A DNA stretch of 64,000 nt from an uncultured Prevotellaceae bacterium (GTDB lineage Bacteria > Bacteroidota > Bacteroidia > Bacteroidales > Bacteroidaceae): NCBI GenBank assembly GCA_902778535.1, contig CACYYG010000008.1:62001-126000 (forward strand). The letters are read 5' to 3'. A program made the position numbers and the translations under genes. The notes beneath the pieces are model-generated. The model was given only the letters and a program-made list of their open reading frames with translations. It ran no database searches and was not told the DNA's origin. Each line of letters opens with the position of its first letter. Within the stretch, counting starts at the first letter, position 1. Positions 43,760 through 56,983 of the stretch are shown here, piece after piece.

Positions 43760-46700
43760 ATGGCATCAAAAGTAATAGACAACAGAGTAAACTTTGGCAC
43801 GGTGAAGAACCCCATGCCACTGCCTGACTTCCTTGACGTGCAGCTCAAGTCGTTTCAGGACTTCCTGCAATTAGACACTCCGCCTGAGGAACGCAAGAAC
43901 GACGGCCTGTATAAGGTGTTCTCCGAGAACTTCCCTATCACCGACACACGCAACAATTTCGTCCTTGAGTTCCTGGATTACTATATCGATCCGCCACGCT
44001 ACACCATCGAAGAATGTCTGGAGCGCGGGCTGACCTATAGTGTACCCCTGAAGGCCAAGCTGAAGCTATATTGCACCGATCCTGACCATGAGGACTTCGG
44101 TACTGTCATTCAGGACGTTTTCCTCGGTCCTATTCCCTACATGACGTCCAACGGAACCTTCGTCATCAACGGCGCAGAGCGCGTCGTCGTGTCGCAGCTG
44201 CACCGCTCGCCTGGCGTGTTCTTCGGACAGAGCGTGCATGCCAACGGAACGCTGCTCTATTCTGCTCGCATCATTCCGTTCAAGGGCTCGTGGATTGAGT
44301 TCGCTACGGACATTAATAATGTGATGTATGCCTACATCGACCGTAAGAAGAAGTTGCCTGTTACAACGCTGTTGCGTGCTATCGGCTTCGAGAACGACAA
44401 GGACATCCTCCAGATTTTCGACCTCGCCGAAGAGGTGAAGGTCACCAAGAAAGGCTTGAAGGAAGTCATTGGTTCGAAGCTTGCTGCCCGTGTGCTGAAG
44501 AGCTGGAACGAAGACTTCGTCGATGAGGACACCGGTGAGGTCGTCTCCATCGAGCGTAACGAGGTCATCATGGAGCGCGAGACTGAGATCACCGAGGAGA
44601 ACATGATGGACATCCTCGAGAGCGGTGCTCAGACCATCCTCGTGCATAAGGACGAGGCTGTGGCTCAGGACTACAGCATCATTTTCAACACGCTGGCCAA
44701 AGACCCGTCGAACTCCGAGAAGGAAGCCGTACTCTACATCTATCGTCAGCTGCGCAATGCCGACCCTGCCGACGATGCCTCGGCACGTGAGGTCATTCAG
44801 AACCTGTTCTTCAGTGACAAGCGCTATGACTTGGGCGATGTAGGCCGCTACCGCATCAACAAGAAACTGGGTCTTGAGACCGACATGAACGTCCGTGTGT
44901 TGACTAAGGAGGACATCATTGAGATTATCAAGTACCTCATTCAGCTTATTAACTCGAAGGCCGCCGTCGATGATATCGACCACCTTTCGAACCGCCGTGT
45001 GCGCACTGTGGGTGAGCAGCTGTCAAACCAGTTCTCTATCGGACTGGCCCGCATGAGCCGCACCATCCGTGAGCGCATGAATGTGCGCGATAATGAGGTG
45101 TTTACACCTACAGATCTTATTAACGCGAAGACCATTTCGAGCGTTATTAACTCGTTCTTCGGAACGAACCCGCTGTCGCAGTTCATGGATCAGACGAACC
45201 CGCTGGCTGAAGTGACGCACAAGCGTCGTCTCTCTGCTCTGGGTCCTGGCGGTCTGAGCCGCGAGCGTGCCGGCTTTGAGGTGCGTGACGTTCACTATAC
45301 GCACTACGGACGCCTCTGTCCTATCGAGTCGCCTGAAGGCCCGAACATCGGTCTGATATCGTCGCTCTGCGTCTATGCAAAGATCAACGAGCTGGGCTTT
45401 ATCCAGACACCCTACCGTAAGGTGGAGAACGGCATTGCCAACCTCAACAACGACGAGATTGTCTATCTCACTGCTGAGGACGAGGCCAACTACATCATTG
45501 GCCAGGGCAACGCCCCGCTGAACGATGACGGCACCTTCATCCGCCCTGTGGTGAAGTGCCGTCAGGACGCCGACTTCCCCGTGGTGCCTCCCACAGAGGT
45601 GAACCTTATGGATGTGTCACCGCAGCAGATTGCCTCTATCGCCGCTTCGCTGATTCCCTTCCTGGAGCATGACGATGCCCACCGCGCACTGATGGGTTCT
45701 AACATGATGCGTCAGGCAGTGCCCTTGTTGCACAATGAAGCACCTATCGTTGGCACCGGTATCGAGAAACAGGTGTGTGAGGATAGCCGCACGATGATTA
45801 CCGCCGAGGGCGATGGCACTATCGAGTATGTCGATGCCACTACCATCCGCATCCTTTACGACCGTACTGAGGACGAGGAGTTCGTAAGCTTTGAGCCCGC
45901 CCTCAAGGAATACCGCATTCCCAAGTTCCGTCGCACCAACCAGAACATGACCATCGACTTGCGTCCTATCTGCGACAAGGGCCAGCGTGTGAAGAAGGGC
46001 GACATCCTGACCGAGGGTTATGCCACTGAGAACGGTGAACTGGCTCTGGGCCGCAACCTCCTCGTGGCTTACATGCCTTGGAAGGGTTACAACTATGAGG
46101 ATGCCATCGTACTCAACGAGCGCATCGTACGTGAGGATATCCTCACCAGCGTACACGTTGATGAGTATTCGCTTGACGTGCGTGAGACGAAGCGTGGCGT
46201 TGAAGAGTTCACCTCTGACATTCCCAACGTATCTGAGGAGGCCACTAAGGATCTTGACGAGAACGGTGTCATCCGCGTCGGTGCCCGTGTGGAGCCCGGC
46301 GACATCCTCATCGGTAAGATTTCACCGAAGGGCGAGAGCGATCCTTCGCCTGAGGAGAAGCTGCTACGCGCCATCTTCGGCGACAAGGCCGGCGATGTGA
46401 AGGACTCTTCGCTGAAAGCCAATCCCTCGCTGACAGGTGTCATTATCGACAAGAAACTCTTCGCAAAGGCCATCAAGACCCGCCAGACGAAGCAGCAGGA
46501 CAAGATAACGCTTGCTAAGATCGACGAGGAGTACGAGGCCAAGGTCAACGATCTGAAAGACATTCTTGTTGACAAGCTCTTTGAGCTGACCAAGGGTAAG
46601 GTTTCGCAGGGTGTGAAGGACTACACCGGTGCAGAGATTATCTCTAAGGGTTCGAAGATTACGATGACAGCCCTGAAGAATCTGGAGTACGGCGATGTGC

Positions 46701-47572
46701 AGACCAGCAAGTGGACCAACGACGAGCATAAGAACGAGCTCATTGCCAAGCTCATCATCAATTACATGAAGAAGTATAAGCTGCTCGACGCCGAGATGAA
46801 GCGCCGCAAGTTCGCCATCACCATTGGCGACGAGCTGCCCTCAGGCATCCTGCAGATGGCGAAAGTTTACGTGGCCAAGAAGCGTAAGATCGGCGTTGGC
46901 GACAAGCTCGCCGGTCGTCACGGCAACAAGGGCATCGTGTCGAAGGTGGTGCGCCAAGAGGATATGCCGTTCCTCGAGGACGGCCGTCCCGTCGATTTGG
47001 TGCTCAACCCGCTGGGCGTGCCCTCACGTATGAACCTTGGTCAGATTTTCGAAGCCATCCTCGGTGCTGCCGGCAAGCGCATGGGTGTGAAGTTCGCTAC
47101 GCCAATCTTCGACGGTGCCAAGCTCGACGACCTCGCCGAGTGGACCGACAAGGCCGGTCTGCCGCGTCTCTGCTCCACCCACCTTTACGACGGTGAGACG
47201 GGCGAGAAGTTCGACCAGCCGGCTACAGTGGGCATCACCTACTTCTTGAAGCTGGGTCACATGGTTGAGGACAAGATGCACGCCCGTTCCATTGGTCCGT
47301 ACAGTCTCATCACGCAGCAGCCGCTCGGCGGTAAAGCCCAGTTCGGTGGCCAGCGTTTCGGTGAGATGGAGGTCTGGGCACTGGAGGCCTTCGGTGCCAG
47401 CCATGTGCTTCAGGAGATTCTTACTATCAAGTCTGATGATACCGTGGGCCGCTCGAAGGCTTACGAGGCCATCGTCAAGGGCGAGCCGATGCCCACGCCG
47501 GGCATCCCCGAGTCGCTCAACGTGCTGTTGCACGAGCTGCGTGGTCTTGGCCTGAGCGTCACCCTCGACTAA
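43760..47572 (+). CDS. rpoB: RNA polymerase beta subunit
   Basis: A 1270-residue subunit. The rifampicin-site region reads [20 protein letters not shown] near residues 461-480, then [17 protein letters not shown] near 516-532. The catalytic-centre segment [14 protein letters not shown] and the C-terminal [19 protein letters not shown] that contacts beta-prime are intact. At the rifampicin contact after FMDQ an Asn replaces the common Asn/His context without obvious resistance change. It is co-transcribed with rpoC. Confidence 0.97.
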   Translation: MASKVIDNRVNFGTVKNPMPLPDFLDVQLKSFQDFLQLDTPPEERKNDGLYKVFSENFPITDTRNNFVLEFLDYYIDPPRYTIEECLERGLTYSVPLKAKLKLYCTDPDHEDFGTVIQDVFLGPIPYMTSNGTFVINGAERVVVSQLHRSPGVFFGQSVHANGTLLYSARIIPFKGSWIEFATDINNVMYAYIDRKKKLPVTTLLRAIGFENDKDILQIFDLAEEVKVTKKGLKEVIGSKLAARVLKSWNEDFVDEDTGEVVSIERNEVIMERETEITEENMMDILESGAQTILVHKDEAVAQDYSIIFNTLAKDPSNSEKEAVLYIYRQLRNADPADDASAREVIQNLFFSDKRYDLGDVGRYRINKKLGLETDMNVRVLTKEDIIEIIKYLIQLINSKAAVDDIDHLSNRRVRTVGEQLSNQFSIGLARMSRTIRERMNVRDNEVFTPTDLINAKTISSVINSFFGTNPLSQFMDQTNPLAEVTHKRRLSALGPGGLSRERAGFEVRDVHYTHYGRLCPIESPEGPNIGLISSLCVYAKINELGFIQTPYRKVENGIANLNNDEIVYLTAEDEANYIIGQGNAPLNDDGTFIRPVVKCRQDADFPVVPPTEVNLMDVSPQQIASIAASLIPFLEHDDAHRALMGSNMMRQAVPLLHNEAPIVGTGIEKQVCEDSRTMITAEGDGTIEYVDATTIRILYDRTEDEEFVSFEPALKEYRIPKFRRTNQNMTIDLRPICDKGQRVKKGDILTEGYATENGELALGRNLLVAYMPWKGYNYEDAIVLNERIVREDILTSVHVDEYSLDVRETKRGVEEFTSDIPNVSEEATKDLDENGVIRVGARVEPGDILIGKISPKGESDPSPEEKLLRAIFGDKAGDVKDSSLKANPSLTGVIIDKKLFAKAIKTRQTKQQDKITLAKIDEEYEAKVNDLKDILVDKLFELTKGKVSQGVKDYTGAEIISKGSKITMTALKNLEYGDVQTSKWTNDEHKNELIAKLIINYMKKYKLLDAEMKRRKFAITIGDELPSGILQMAKVYVAKKRKIGVGDKLAGRHGNKGIVSKVVRQEDMPFLEDGRPVDLVLNPLGVPSRMNLGQIFEAILGAAGKRMGVKFATPIFDGAKLDDLAEWTDKAGLPRLCSTHLYDGETGEKFDQPATVGITYFLKLGHMVEDKMHARSIGPYSLITQQPLGGKAQFGGQRFGEMEVWALEAFGASHVLQEILTIKSDDTVGRSKAYEAIVKGEPMPTPGIPESLNVLLHELRGLGLSVTLD

Positions 47573-47609
47573 TTAAGCATTAAGCATTAAGAATTAAGCA
47601 TTACGAAAT
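47573..47609 (+). repeat. Heptad direct repeats before rpoC
   Basis: TTAAGCA, TTAAGCA, TTAAGAA, TTAAGCA and TTACGAA follow the rpoB stop directly and lead to the rpoC ATG. The period is 7 bp, as in the susCD tracts, although the unit differs. Confidence 0.6.
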
Positions 47610-51927
<4,318 letters not shown>

Positions 51928-51944
<17 letters not shown>

Positions 51945-51968
51945 TGCTTGTTTTTGGAAGATTTTTTT
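51928..51968 (+). terminator. rpoC terminator overlapping its stop codon
   Basis: CTTCCAAAAACA (51928-51939) pairs with TGTTTTTGGAAG (51949-51960), followed by ATTTTTTT. The left arm lies in the last rpoC codons and the stop TGA is in the loop. Confidence 0.85.
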
Positions 51969-52001
51969 ATGGCTTTCCTTTATCGCTTTTTGGAATAACC
52001 G

Positions 52002-52080
52002 TATCTTTGCCGATGACTCTGAAAGCCAAAAGGGGCTGGAGGGTAAGAGCTTAGTGGAAAAGAACGTTTTATTGCTGAAT
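52002..52080 (+). repeat. Promoter-like repeat E1
   Basis: Begins with a perfect -7 box TATCTTTG at 52002-52009, followed by GCTGAATC-ending sequence that resembles 52900-52995 (shared TGACTCTGA, AGCC, GCTGGAGGGT, AAAA, ACGTTT and GCTGAATC in order). No gene follows on this strand before the minus-strand HEPN gene. It could be a small RNA promoter or an insertion relic. Confidence 0.5.
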
Positions 52081-52467
52081 CAGTATAGTAATAACTGCAA
52101 CTAATTCATGGGCCGGTTCTACAATTGTACGCAATTCCTCTTCACTTACAGAGAAAATGCAGTTATAATCTCCCTTTTCCCGCAATTGTTCCATCCTCGT
52201 CAGAAAGCTACCTAACTTATCCTCTATGATTCCAGTTTTAATGAAATGCAATCCAAACTGGCTCAACATGCCGGAATGTCTTTTACTTGCTAAACCATTA
52301 TGGATAAACAAGGCTTGAACAGCATGGAAACAAGCATAATAGTATCTGTTAGCGGCTAAGTCCCATTGTTTCAGCTCCTGCACCATTTCTGCTTGCTCCA
52401 AGAAGCGGTTGGCCTTTTCCATTTGAAGACCCACCATTGTTTTCCTTTCATCATCGTTCAAGCTCAT
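52069..52467 (-). CDS. HEPN domain protein, toxin of MNT-HEPN pair
   Basis: A 132-residue helical protein of the HEPN superfamily. The RNase-type motif R-x6-H is present as Arg41 to His48 in RYYYACFHAVQAL. It overlaps the nucleotidyltransferase gene by 4 bp. In such modules the HEPN protein is a ribonuclease toxin and the MNT partner inactivates it, usually by adenylylating a Tyr near the motif; the three Tyr at 42-44 are candidates. It should be cytosolic. Confidence 0.82.
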   Translation of the reverse strand: MSLNDDERKTMVGLQMEKANRFLEQAEMVQELKQWDLAANRYYYACFHAVQALFIHNGLASKRHSGMLSQFGLHFIKTGIIEDKLGSFLTRMEQLREKGDYNCIFSVSEEELRTIVEPAHELVAVITILIQQ

Positions 52468-52775
52468 AGGGCAATAGCATCTTTTACTACATTATGATAG
52501 AAAGGGGTGATTCTGCTGGCCTCCCATTCCTTTTTGGTGTACATGATGGGGTTGATTTCCGCACCGAGGTCCCATCCCAACTTTGTAAGGGGATAGGTCA
52601 CAGTATCGTAGTCTTCTGGCATCAATTTTTCCTTGTCAAGAACGATTAAGATGTCCCAGTCTGAATCTTGACGTGCATCACCACGTGCCTGTGAGCCATA
52701 AAGCATGGCTACAGCCTGCTTCGGCAGACTCATGGAAAGCGCCTTTTTGATGCTGTCAAGTACTTGTTTATCCAT
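52464..52775 (-). CDS. MNT-type nucleotidyltransferase, antitoxin of MNT-HEPN pair
   Basis: A 103-residue minimal nucleotidyltransferase. GSQARGD at 27-33 and the metal pair D39/D41 (DSDWDI) are intact. It is the first gene of the pair, with the toxin following by 4-bp overlap. The pair sits between two copies of the rpoC 3-prime end, suggesting insertion as a unit. Confidence 0.85.
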   Translation of the reverse strand: MDKQVLDSIKKALSMSLPKQAVAMLYGSQARGDARQDSDWDILIVLDKEKLMPEDYDTVTYPLTKLGWDLGAEINPIMYTKKEWEASRITPFYHNVVKDAIAL

Positions 52776-52797
52776 AATAAGTTCTTTTTCTTGCGGG

Positions 52798-52827
52798 CAA
52801 AGATAATCATTTTTTGTGAATAAACAA
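52798..52827 (-). promoter_or_regulatory. Promoter of the MNT-HEPN operon
   Basis: On the minus strand TTG (52827-52825) and TATCTTTG (52805-52798) are 19 bp apart. The leader to the ATG at 52775 is only about 15 nt. Confidence 0.7.
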
Positions 52828-52878
52828 TCTTTTTTTCCACTCTTTTTCCTTTCCTACCAAACTTTTCGTGGACTTTCT

Positions 52879-52907
52879 TTGTCGATTCACTTTTTTCCTT
52901 ACTTTTG
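52879..52907 (+). promoter_or_regulatory. Orphan promoter at the start of repeat E2
   Basis: TTG at 52879-52881 and TACTTTTG at 52900-52907, 18 bp apart, form a good bacteroidal promoter. It points into E2 and the second rpoC 3-prime copy, where no start-to-stop gene is visible. Confidence 0.55.
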
Positions 52908-52997
52908 CCGCTGACTCTGATAGCCCGCAGGAGCTGGAGGGTCAGATCTAAGTGAAAAAGGACGTTTACGAACGTTATCTTCTGCTGCTGAATCTCG
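52900..52997 (+). repeat. Promoter-like repeat E2
   Basis: Diverged copy of E1 (52002-52080) with TGACTCTGA, AGCC, GCTGGAGGGT and CTGCTGAATC in the same order. It is followed at once by the 99-bp rpoC copy. Confidence 0.5.
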
Positions 52998-53007
52998 CAC
53001 ATTCAAG

Positions 53008-53152
53008 TTGCGCGAATTCGACAAGCTCATCGTCGGCTCCAAGGAGGAGTACGAGCGCATGCAGGCCAACCGCAAGAACGTGCTCGACTTCGTGCAGGAG
53101 AATGTCCACCGTCTGTCTCTGACAGACATTACATCTATGAAGGAGTTGCGCT
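53008..53152 (+). pseudogene. Detached rpoC 3-prime fragment with alternative C-terminus
   Basis: 53008-53106 repeats rpoC 51828-51926 exactly. The frame then runs on as HRLSLTDITSMKELR to a stop at 53150-53152, and a 19-bp perfect terminator follows. No start codon or rpoC core is attached, so it cannot be expressed as RpoC. It probably is the original end of rpoC, cut off by the 1.1-kb insertion. Confidence 0.7.
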
Positions 53153-53187
53153 GAAATGCGGTAACAGCGCTGGGCACTCTTTCGAAT

Positions 53188-53238
53188 ACAAAGAAAAACC
53201 AGAAAGGCAAACCGTTGCTCTTTCTGGTTTTTCTTTGT
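53188..53238. terminator. Perfect 19-bp bidirectional terminator
   Basis: The arms 53188-53206 and 53220-53238 are fully complementary (ACAAAGAAAAACCAGAAAG and its complement) with A- and T-rich outer ends. It can stop transcripts from both the rpoC remnant and the leftward operon ending at 53289. Confidence 0.8.
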
Positions 53239-53288
53239 ATTGCGTGTTAGTGCGTAACAGCCTAATTAATTAGTCCCAGACACTGCCG

Positions 53289-53474
53289 TCACCAAGTAGT
53301 GTCGTCGGTCTCGTCGTCCCAGTCGTACGCGCCGTTGGATCTCCGGGCACCCAGCCAGTCGTCGTAGTCGGGGATTTCATTTGGAGGGGTGGCGGTTTCG
53401 CTGGCTTGTAGCAGGCAAGTCTTGTGGCGCAGTTCGACCACATTGAACGATGGCTTCAAATACTTCTTTTTCAT
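53289..53474 (-). CDS. Short MKKKY-type peptide, 61 aa
   Basis: A 61-residue acidic peptide (MKKKYLKPSFNVVELRHKTC, then an Asp/Trp-rich tail ending DDETDDTTW). The ATG at 53474 is preferred over 53489 because a GGAGGA Shine-Dalgarno lies 7 nt upstream, rare in this genome. Short peptides with this start are common in Prevotella next to large surface proteins; their role is unknown. Here it follows the GLUG-type protein gene by 15 bp and probably shares its mRNA. Confidence 0.65.
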   Translation of the reverse strand: MKKKYLKPSFNVVELRHKTCLLQASETATPPNEIPDYDDWLGARRSNGAYDWDDETDDTTW

Positions 53475-53489
53475 AGCTATGTCCTCCAT

Positions 53490-56400
53490 TTACTTGATTA
53501 CTATTTTCTTTCCGTTGTTGATATACATACCTTCCTTCGTGGGCTTGCCGTTGAGACGCACCCCGTCGAGCGTGTACCATGCCTCGCTGTCAAAGGTCAC
53601 GTCACCCGTCGTGGTGTCGAGCGTGCCAATGGCGCTAGTCTCGCCATTTGCTCCTACCAGCTTCACGGTGATGCGCTGTGGCAGTTCCTCCGTAGCCGCT
53701 GCGCTGCGGGTCAGGGCACGAGCATTGCTGGGCTCGCTGCCCGTCCACATCAGGTAGCACGACGTGGGGCGAATCTTCGCGCCGCTCTTCACTCTCACGA
53801 AGTCGCCGGCCACGACGATTTGTTCATCCACCTCTTTGGTTGTTCCTGCGAAGCCATACACCTTGCCGATTTCTTCGGAGTGCTCGCTGTTGCTCCAGTA
53901 GCGCGGCTGGTAGGTGCCTTTGAAGTTCCATTTGTTCCAGGAATATGACTCATTGCTGCCGTCATACTCGGTTTCCTTCGTGCCACCATCGTAGCCCTCG
54001 GTGTAGATGTCGAAGCCTTGGTAGTAGTCGTCCCCATTCGTGACGTAGAGGTAGTTCGCGTCCTCGCCAGGCATGAAGAGATACGGCGTGTTGGCCTTCA
54101 TCGTGGTCTCAGTCGTTTCGTTAGAACCTTCCTCGCCCACTTCCCTCATCACGGCAATCCACATGTTAAACGGCACTTCCTCAATGCCTGCAAAAGAATA
54201 GAACTTTCCCTCCAGAATGTTGTCGTATTCACCCCTTCTGAGGTCGTTCTTGCGGAAATCGAACGGCAGCATGATGGTCACGGCCATGTCTCTGGTGAAC
54301 GGGCGGTTGTAGCGCAGGTAATTTGTCCACTGTTTCGTCTTGACATCCTTGATGCCGAGCGGCATGTCATCGTACTCGATGATATAGCTCTTCTCCCCGC
54401 TGTAGCTGTACGTCTCCACTAGGTCACCGTATGTCGGCGTATAGTACTTGCCGTCGAAGACCATGGTGTGGCCATAGACCTTTAGGAAGCCGTGGTCGGT
54501 TGTCGGGTCGCCGAAGTGGGCGAAATTGTCGGGAGCGTCGGCCGATTCCACAGCGGGCGAGCCTTGCTTCAGACCGCGTGTGCCGACGTAGAAGCAGTTG
54601 GTCAGTTTACCCTCACCATAGCCGTTGCTGCGGTGGAAGAAGGTGCTGTTCTTGTCGTTGTCATATCCCCAGTAGAGTTCGCACTTGTTGCCATTGTTGT
54701 CGTACTGGCCGTGCAGGAAGAGGCAGTCTTTCAGTATGGCATATCCGTACTGTGACATGGCACCGATGAATCCGCCGCAGCCATAAGTCTGGTTCCAGGT
54801 GTTCGAGTTGTAGATGAGTCCGTCATAGACGCAGCCCGTGATGTTGCAGTCCACGAGGTTGTTCGTATACTGTACGTAGCCCACGATACCACCGTGCCCT
54901 GCTTCACCGTTGATGGTGCTGCTGATTTGGGTGCTGACGCGACAGTTCTCAATGGTGAGATTACCGCTGGCAGAACCTACCAGACCGCCCATGTTGTGCC
55001 AAATACCGCCTTCAATCTGTCCCGTTGCGTGCAGGTTGCGGATGGTAGCGCCGTTAGTGATGTGGAATGGGGAACAATTAGTCCTGTCAGCGGTGTAGTT
55101 GAAGGTCAGCGTATGGCCGTCACCGTCGAACGTGCCCTTGAACGGATGGTTAGTGCTGCCCGCCATCGTTGTCACGGTGATGTTGCCAGCCAGCACCACG
55201 GTCTTGCCGCTGAAGCCATTCAACTCGCCGTCCACTTCCAGGCGTCGGCAGAAGTAGTTCCAGCCCTCGGCAGTCTTGATGGTGTAGGTGTCGCCGCTCT
55301 GCGTGATGTTGTTCTCATTCAGCGGATATGTGAACGTGGCGCTGAGGTTCACGTTCTCTGCAGGCATATTGAACGTGTAGGTGTTGCCGCTTTGGTTATA
55401 GGCGATGTTATTGCCCGACCTTGCGCCCGTCAGGGTCAGCCCTTCAAGTATCTCGTCCATCTGCTGCGTATAGGTGATGGTTATCTCCTCACCCTCCAAA
55501 CCTGAACTCTTGCTTAGACCGAACTGCGAGTAGTTGTTATTGACCTTATATCCTGCCAAGATGCTGAAGTCCTTGGTCAGCGTGCAGTTATAATTGTAGC
55601 CGTCGCCGATAGTAACGGTAGCAGTTACAGTGTAGTCGCCGATTGCGGCTGGTGCCATGTTGCTTTCCTCGCTGTTTGCCTTGTTCCGATAAACAAAGGA
55701 GGCGGAGATGTCGGTAATGCCCGTCTCATTCATGAATTCCGTTAGGTTGAGCGATGCATTGTGTCTTTGCGAATCAAAAGATGCATCATTAGCAGTCAGC
55801 GTCAGTGTGGACTTACGCTCTGTAAGACCGCAATTGTGGGCGGCGCTGGTGCTGGTACATGTGGCAGTCAGCGTGTTGTCGGTGTTACTAAATGAAAACG
55901 TATGACCAGGGTCTTGTGTTTCTTGCACCTCAATTTCATAGGTAATAACGATGGTGCCGTCACTAAACGCGAAGTTGCCGCCAGTTCCTTCTATGCCAGA
56001 AAACATAATTCTCAGGGGATTGGTTGCGCTGACATCTATACTGCCCTCAAAGGTAGCAGAGTTTGTTGGCTTATTGCTATCATTCGACGGGAAATCGTAA
56101 TCGCTATTGTCTCCATGCAGATGTAGCAAAGTTGAAGTGTTGTTCTTATCAAGACCAATGTACATTTGCATGCCACTATTGTAGAATGAGAAATTAGTGA
56201 GTACCACGCTTTTCACGGTTCCTTCCAGATTGGTAAACTCAATGACTCCCTCACATTGAATAACACTTCTGCGAAAGGCCGTAATCTTTCTACCACCATT
56301 TGTGGTTAGTTGAATTTTATCAAGGTCTGGCGTCTTGTTCGAATAGTGAAGCACCATACCCCCGCTAACCAGTGTATGGTCGTCCTGAAGTGTCGTCCTA

Positions 56401-56531
56401 CCCGACGTGCAACCGTCCATGTAGAACGTCACGGTTCTCGTCTCCGTCACAGCCCACGCCGTCTGCACCATCGTGAGCATCGCGGCGAGTGTAAGGATAA
56501 GATTGAATGATAGTTTTACTCTTGTTTTCAT
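53490..56531 (-). CDS. Large secreted protein with GLUG-type repeats
   Basis: A 1013-residue exported protein. ATG at 56531 gives the signal peptide MKTRVKLSFNLILTLAAMLT with cleavage after AWA; an in-frame ATG at 56585 would add 18 residues. N-terminal beta domains are followed by an SLH-free GLUG region (NMGGLVGSASGNLTIENCRV and GHGGIVGYVQYTNNLVDCNI), a right-handed beta-helix-like adhesin motif. The C-terminus ends in WYTLDGVRLNGKPTKEGMYI plus a Lys-rich end, the short secretion-associated tail also seen at 5193 and 23472. It is probably surface exposed or released. The binding target is unknown. Confidence 0.78.
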   Translation of the reverse strand: MKTRVKLSFNLILTLAAMLTMVQTAWAVTETRTVTFYMDGCTSGRTTLQDDHTLVSGGMVLHYSNKTPDLDKIQLTTNGGRKITAFRRSVIQCEGVIEFTNLEGTVKSVVLTNFSFYNSGMQMYIGLDKNNTSTLLHLHGDNSDYDFPSNDSNKPTNSATFEGSIDVSATNPLRIMFSGIEGTGGNFAFSDGTIVITYEIEVQETQDPGHTFSFSNTDNTLTATCTSTSAAHNCGLTERKSTLTLTANDASFDSQRHNASLNLTEFMNETGITDISASFVYRNKANSEESNMAPAAIGDYTVTATVTIGDGYNYNCTLTKDFSILAGYKVNNNYSQFGLSKSSGLEGEEITITYTQQMDEILEGLTLTGARSGNNIAYNQSGNTYTFNMPAENVNLSATFTYPLNENNITQSGDTYTIKTAEGWNYFCRRLEVDGELNGFSGKTVVLAGNITVTTMAGSTNHPFKGTFDGDGHTLTFNYTADRTNCSPFHITNGATIRNLHATGQIEGGIWHNMGGLVGSASGNLTIENCRVSTQISSTINGEAGHGGIVGYVQYTNNLVDCNITGCVYDGLIYNSNTWNQTYGCGGFIGAMSQYGYAILKDCLFLHGQYDNNGNKCELYWGYDNDKNSTFFHRSNGYGEGKLTNCFYVGTRGLKQGSPAVESADAPDNFAHFGDPTTDHGFLKVYGHTMVFDGKYYTPTYGDLVETYSYSGEKSYIIEYDDMPLGIKDVKTKQWTNYLRYNRPFTRDMAVTIMLPFDFRKNDLRRGEYDNILEGKFYSFAGIEEVPFNMWIAVMREVGEEGSNETTETTMKANTPYLFMPGEDANYLYVTNGDDYYQGFDIYTEGYDGGTKETEYDGSNESYSWNKWNFKGTYQPRYWSNSEHSEEIGKVYGFAGTTKEVDEQIVVAGDFVRVKSGAKIRPTSCYLMWTGSEPSNARALTRSAAATEELPQRITVKLVGANGETSAIGTLDTTTGDVTFDSEAWYTLDGVRLNGKPTKEGMYINNGKKIVIK

Positions 56532-56645
56532 ACTCTCATTTCTTTTTAATTGTTCTTGTTTTATGTTTTTTGTTACTCTCATCAAAGTCTGGTAGGGGGA
56601 ACACTATCGGTATGGGCATAAAGAAAGCGCAGACCCCGTCCCATA

Positions 56646-56766
56646 TTCTCCGACAGGCCCGCGACGGCCCCAAATTCGTTATGGTGGAGTCTGCGCTATG
56701 CGCAGCTCCAATACGAATTTGGTTTTGCTCGTAAAATCTCGTTAGAGGTCGCGGTTCGTCGGAGAA
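56646..56766. repeat. 121-bp multi-helix palindrome in a gene leader
   Basis: Nested inverted repeats: TTCTCCGAC/GTCGGAGAA at the ends, CCGCGAC/GTCGCGG, CCAAATTCGT/ACGAATTTGG, GGAG/CTCC and CTGCGC/GCGCAG at the tip. On the minus strand it lies in the 280-nt leader between the promoter at 56815 and the gene start at 56531. It could be a structured leader RNA or a MITE-like element; no target duplication is obvious. Confidence 0.6.
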
Positions 56767-56814
56767 ATTGAGCAACAAAAAGTCGTGTTCAAGGAACACT
56801 GGTGCAAAGATACG

Positions 56815-56822
56815 AACTTTCC
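56815..56822 (-). promoter_or_regulatory. -7 box upstream of the GLUG-type gene
   Basis: Reads TATCTTTG on the minus strand, 284 bp before the start codon. Just downstream a small hairpin GTGTTC-CTT-GAACAC is followed by GACTTTTT, which could attenuate transcription before the long palindrome. Confidence 0.5.
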
Positions 56823-56856
56823 ATGAAAAGCGGTCACGGAAGATGCTTTTTAACAC

Positions 56857-56983
56857 AAAAAAAGCCTGATTTGAGGTGGCATTCCCAACAACCGCCGTAC
56901 TGTCCTGACAATTTGTGGGGACGATAGCTTATGGGGAGCTTGTATGTTTCACACAGATTTGTGTGACTTCGGATTCTTCGGAA
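56857..56983. other. Gap with two hairpins after the ccs gene
   Basis: TCACACA/TGTGTGA (near 56949-56966) and GATTC-TTCG-GAATC (near 56970-56983) lie just beyond the stop of the CcsBA gene. They may end its transcript; no T run is present. No gene is seen. Confidence 0.4.

Noticed and set aside
52899-53210. 103-codon minus-strand frame across E2 and the rpoC fragment
   Set aside because: It is antisense to the rpoC copy and its composition mirrors that sequence; no start context or motif.
56620-56810. 6S-like regulatory RNA
   Set aside because: Size and rod-like pairing are suggestive, but the ends do not pair and I see no diagnostic central bubble, so only a structured leader or palindrome is claimed.
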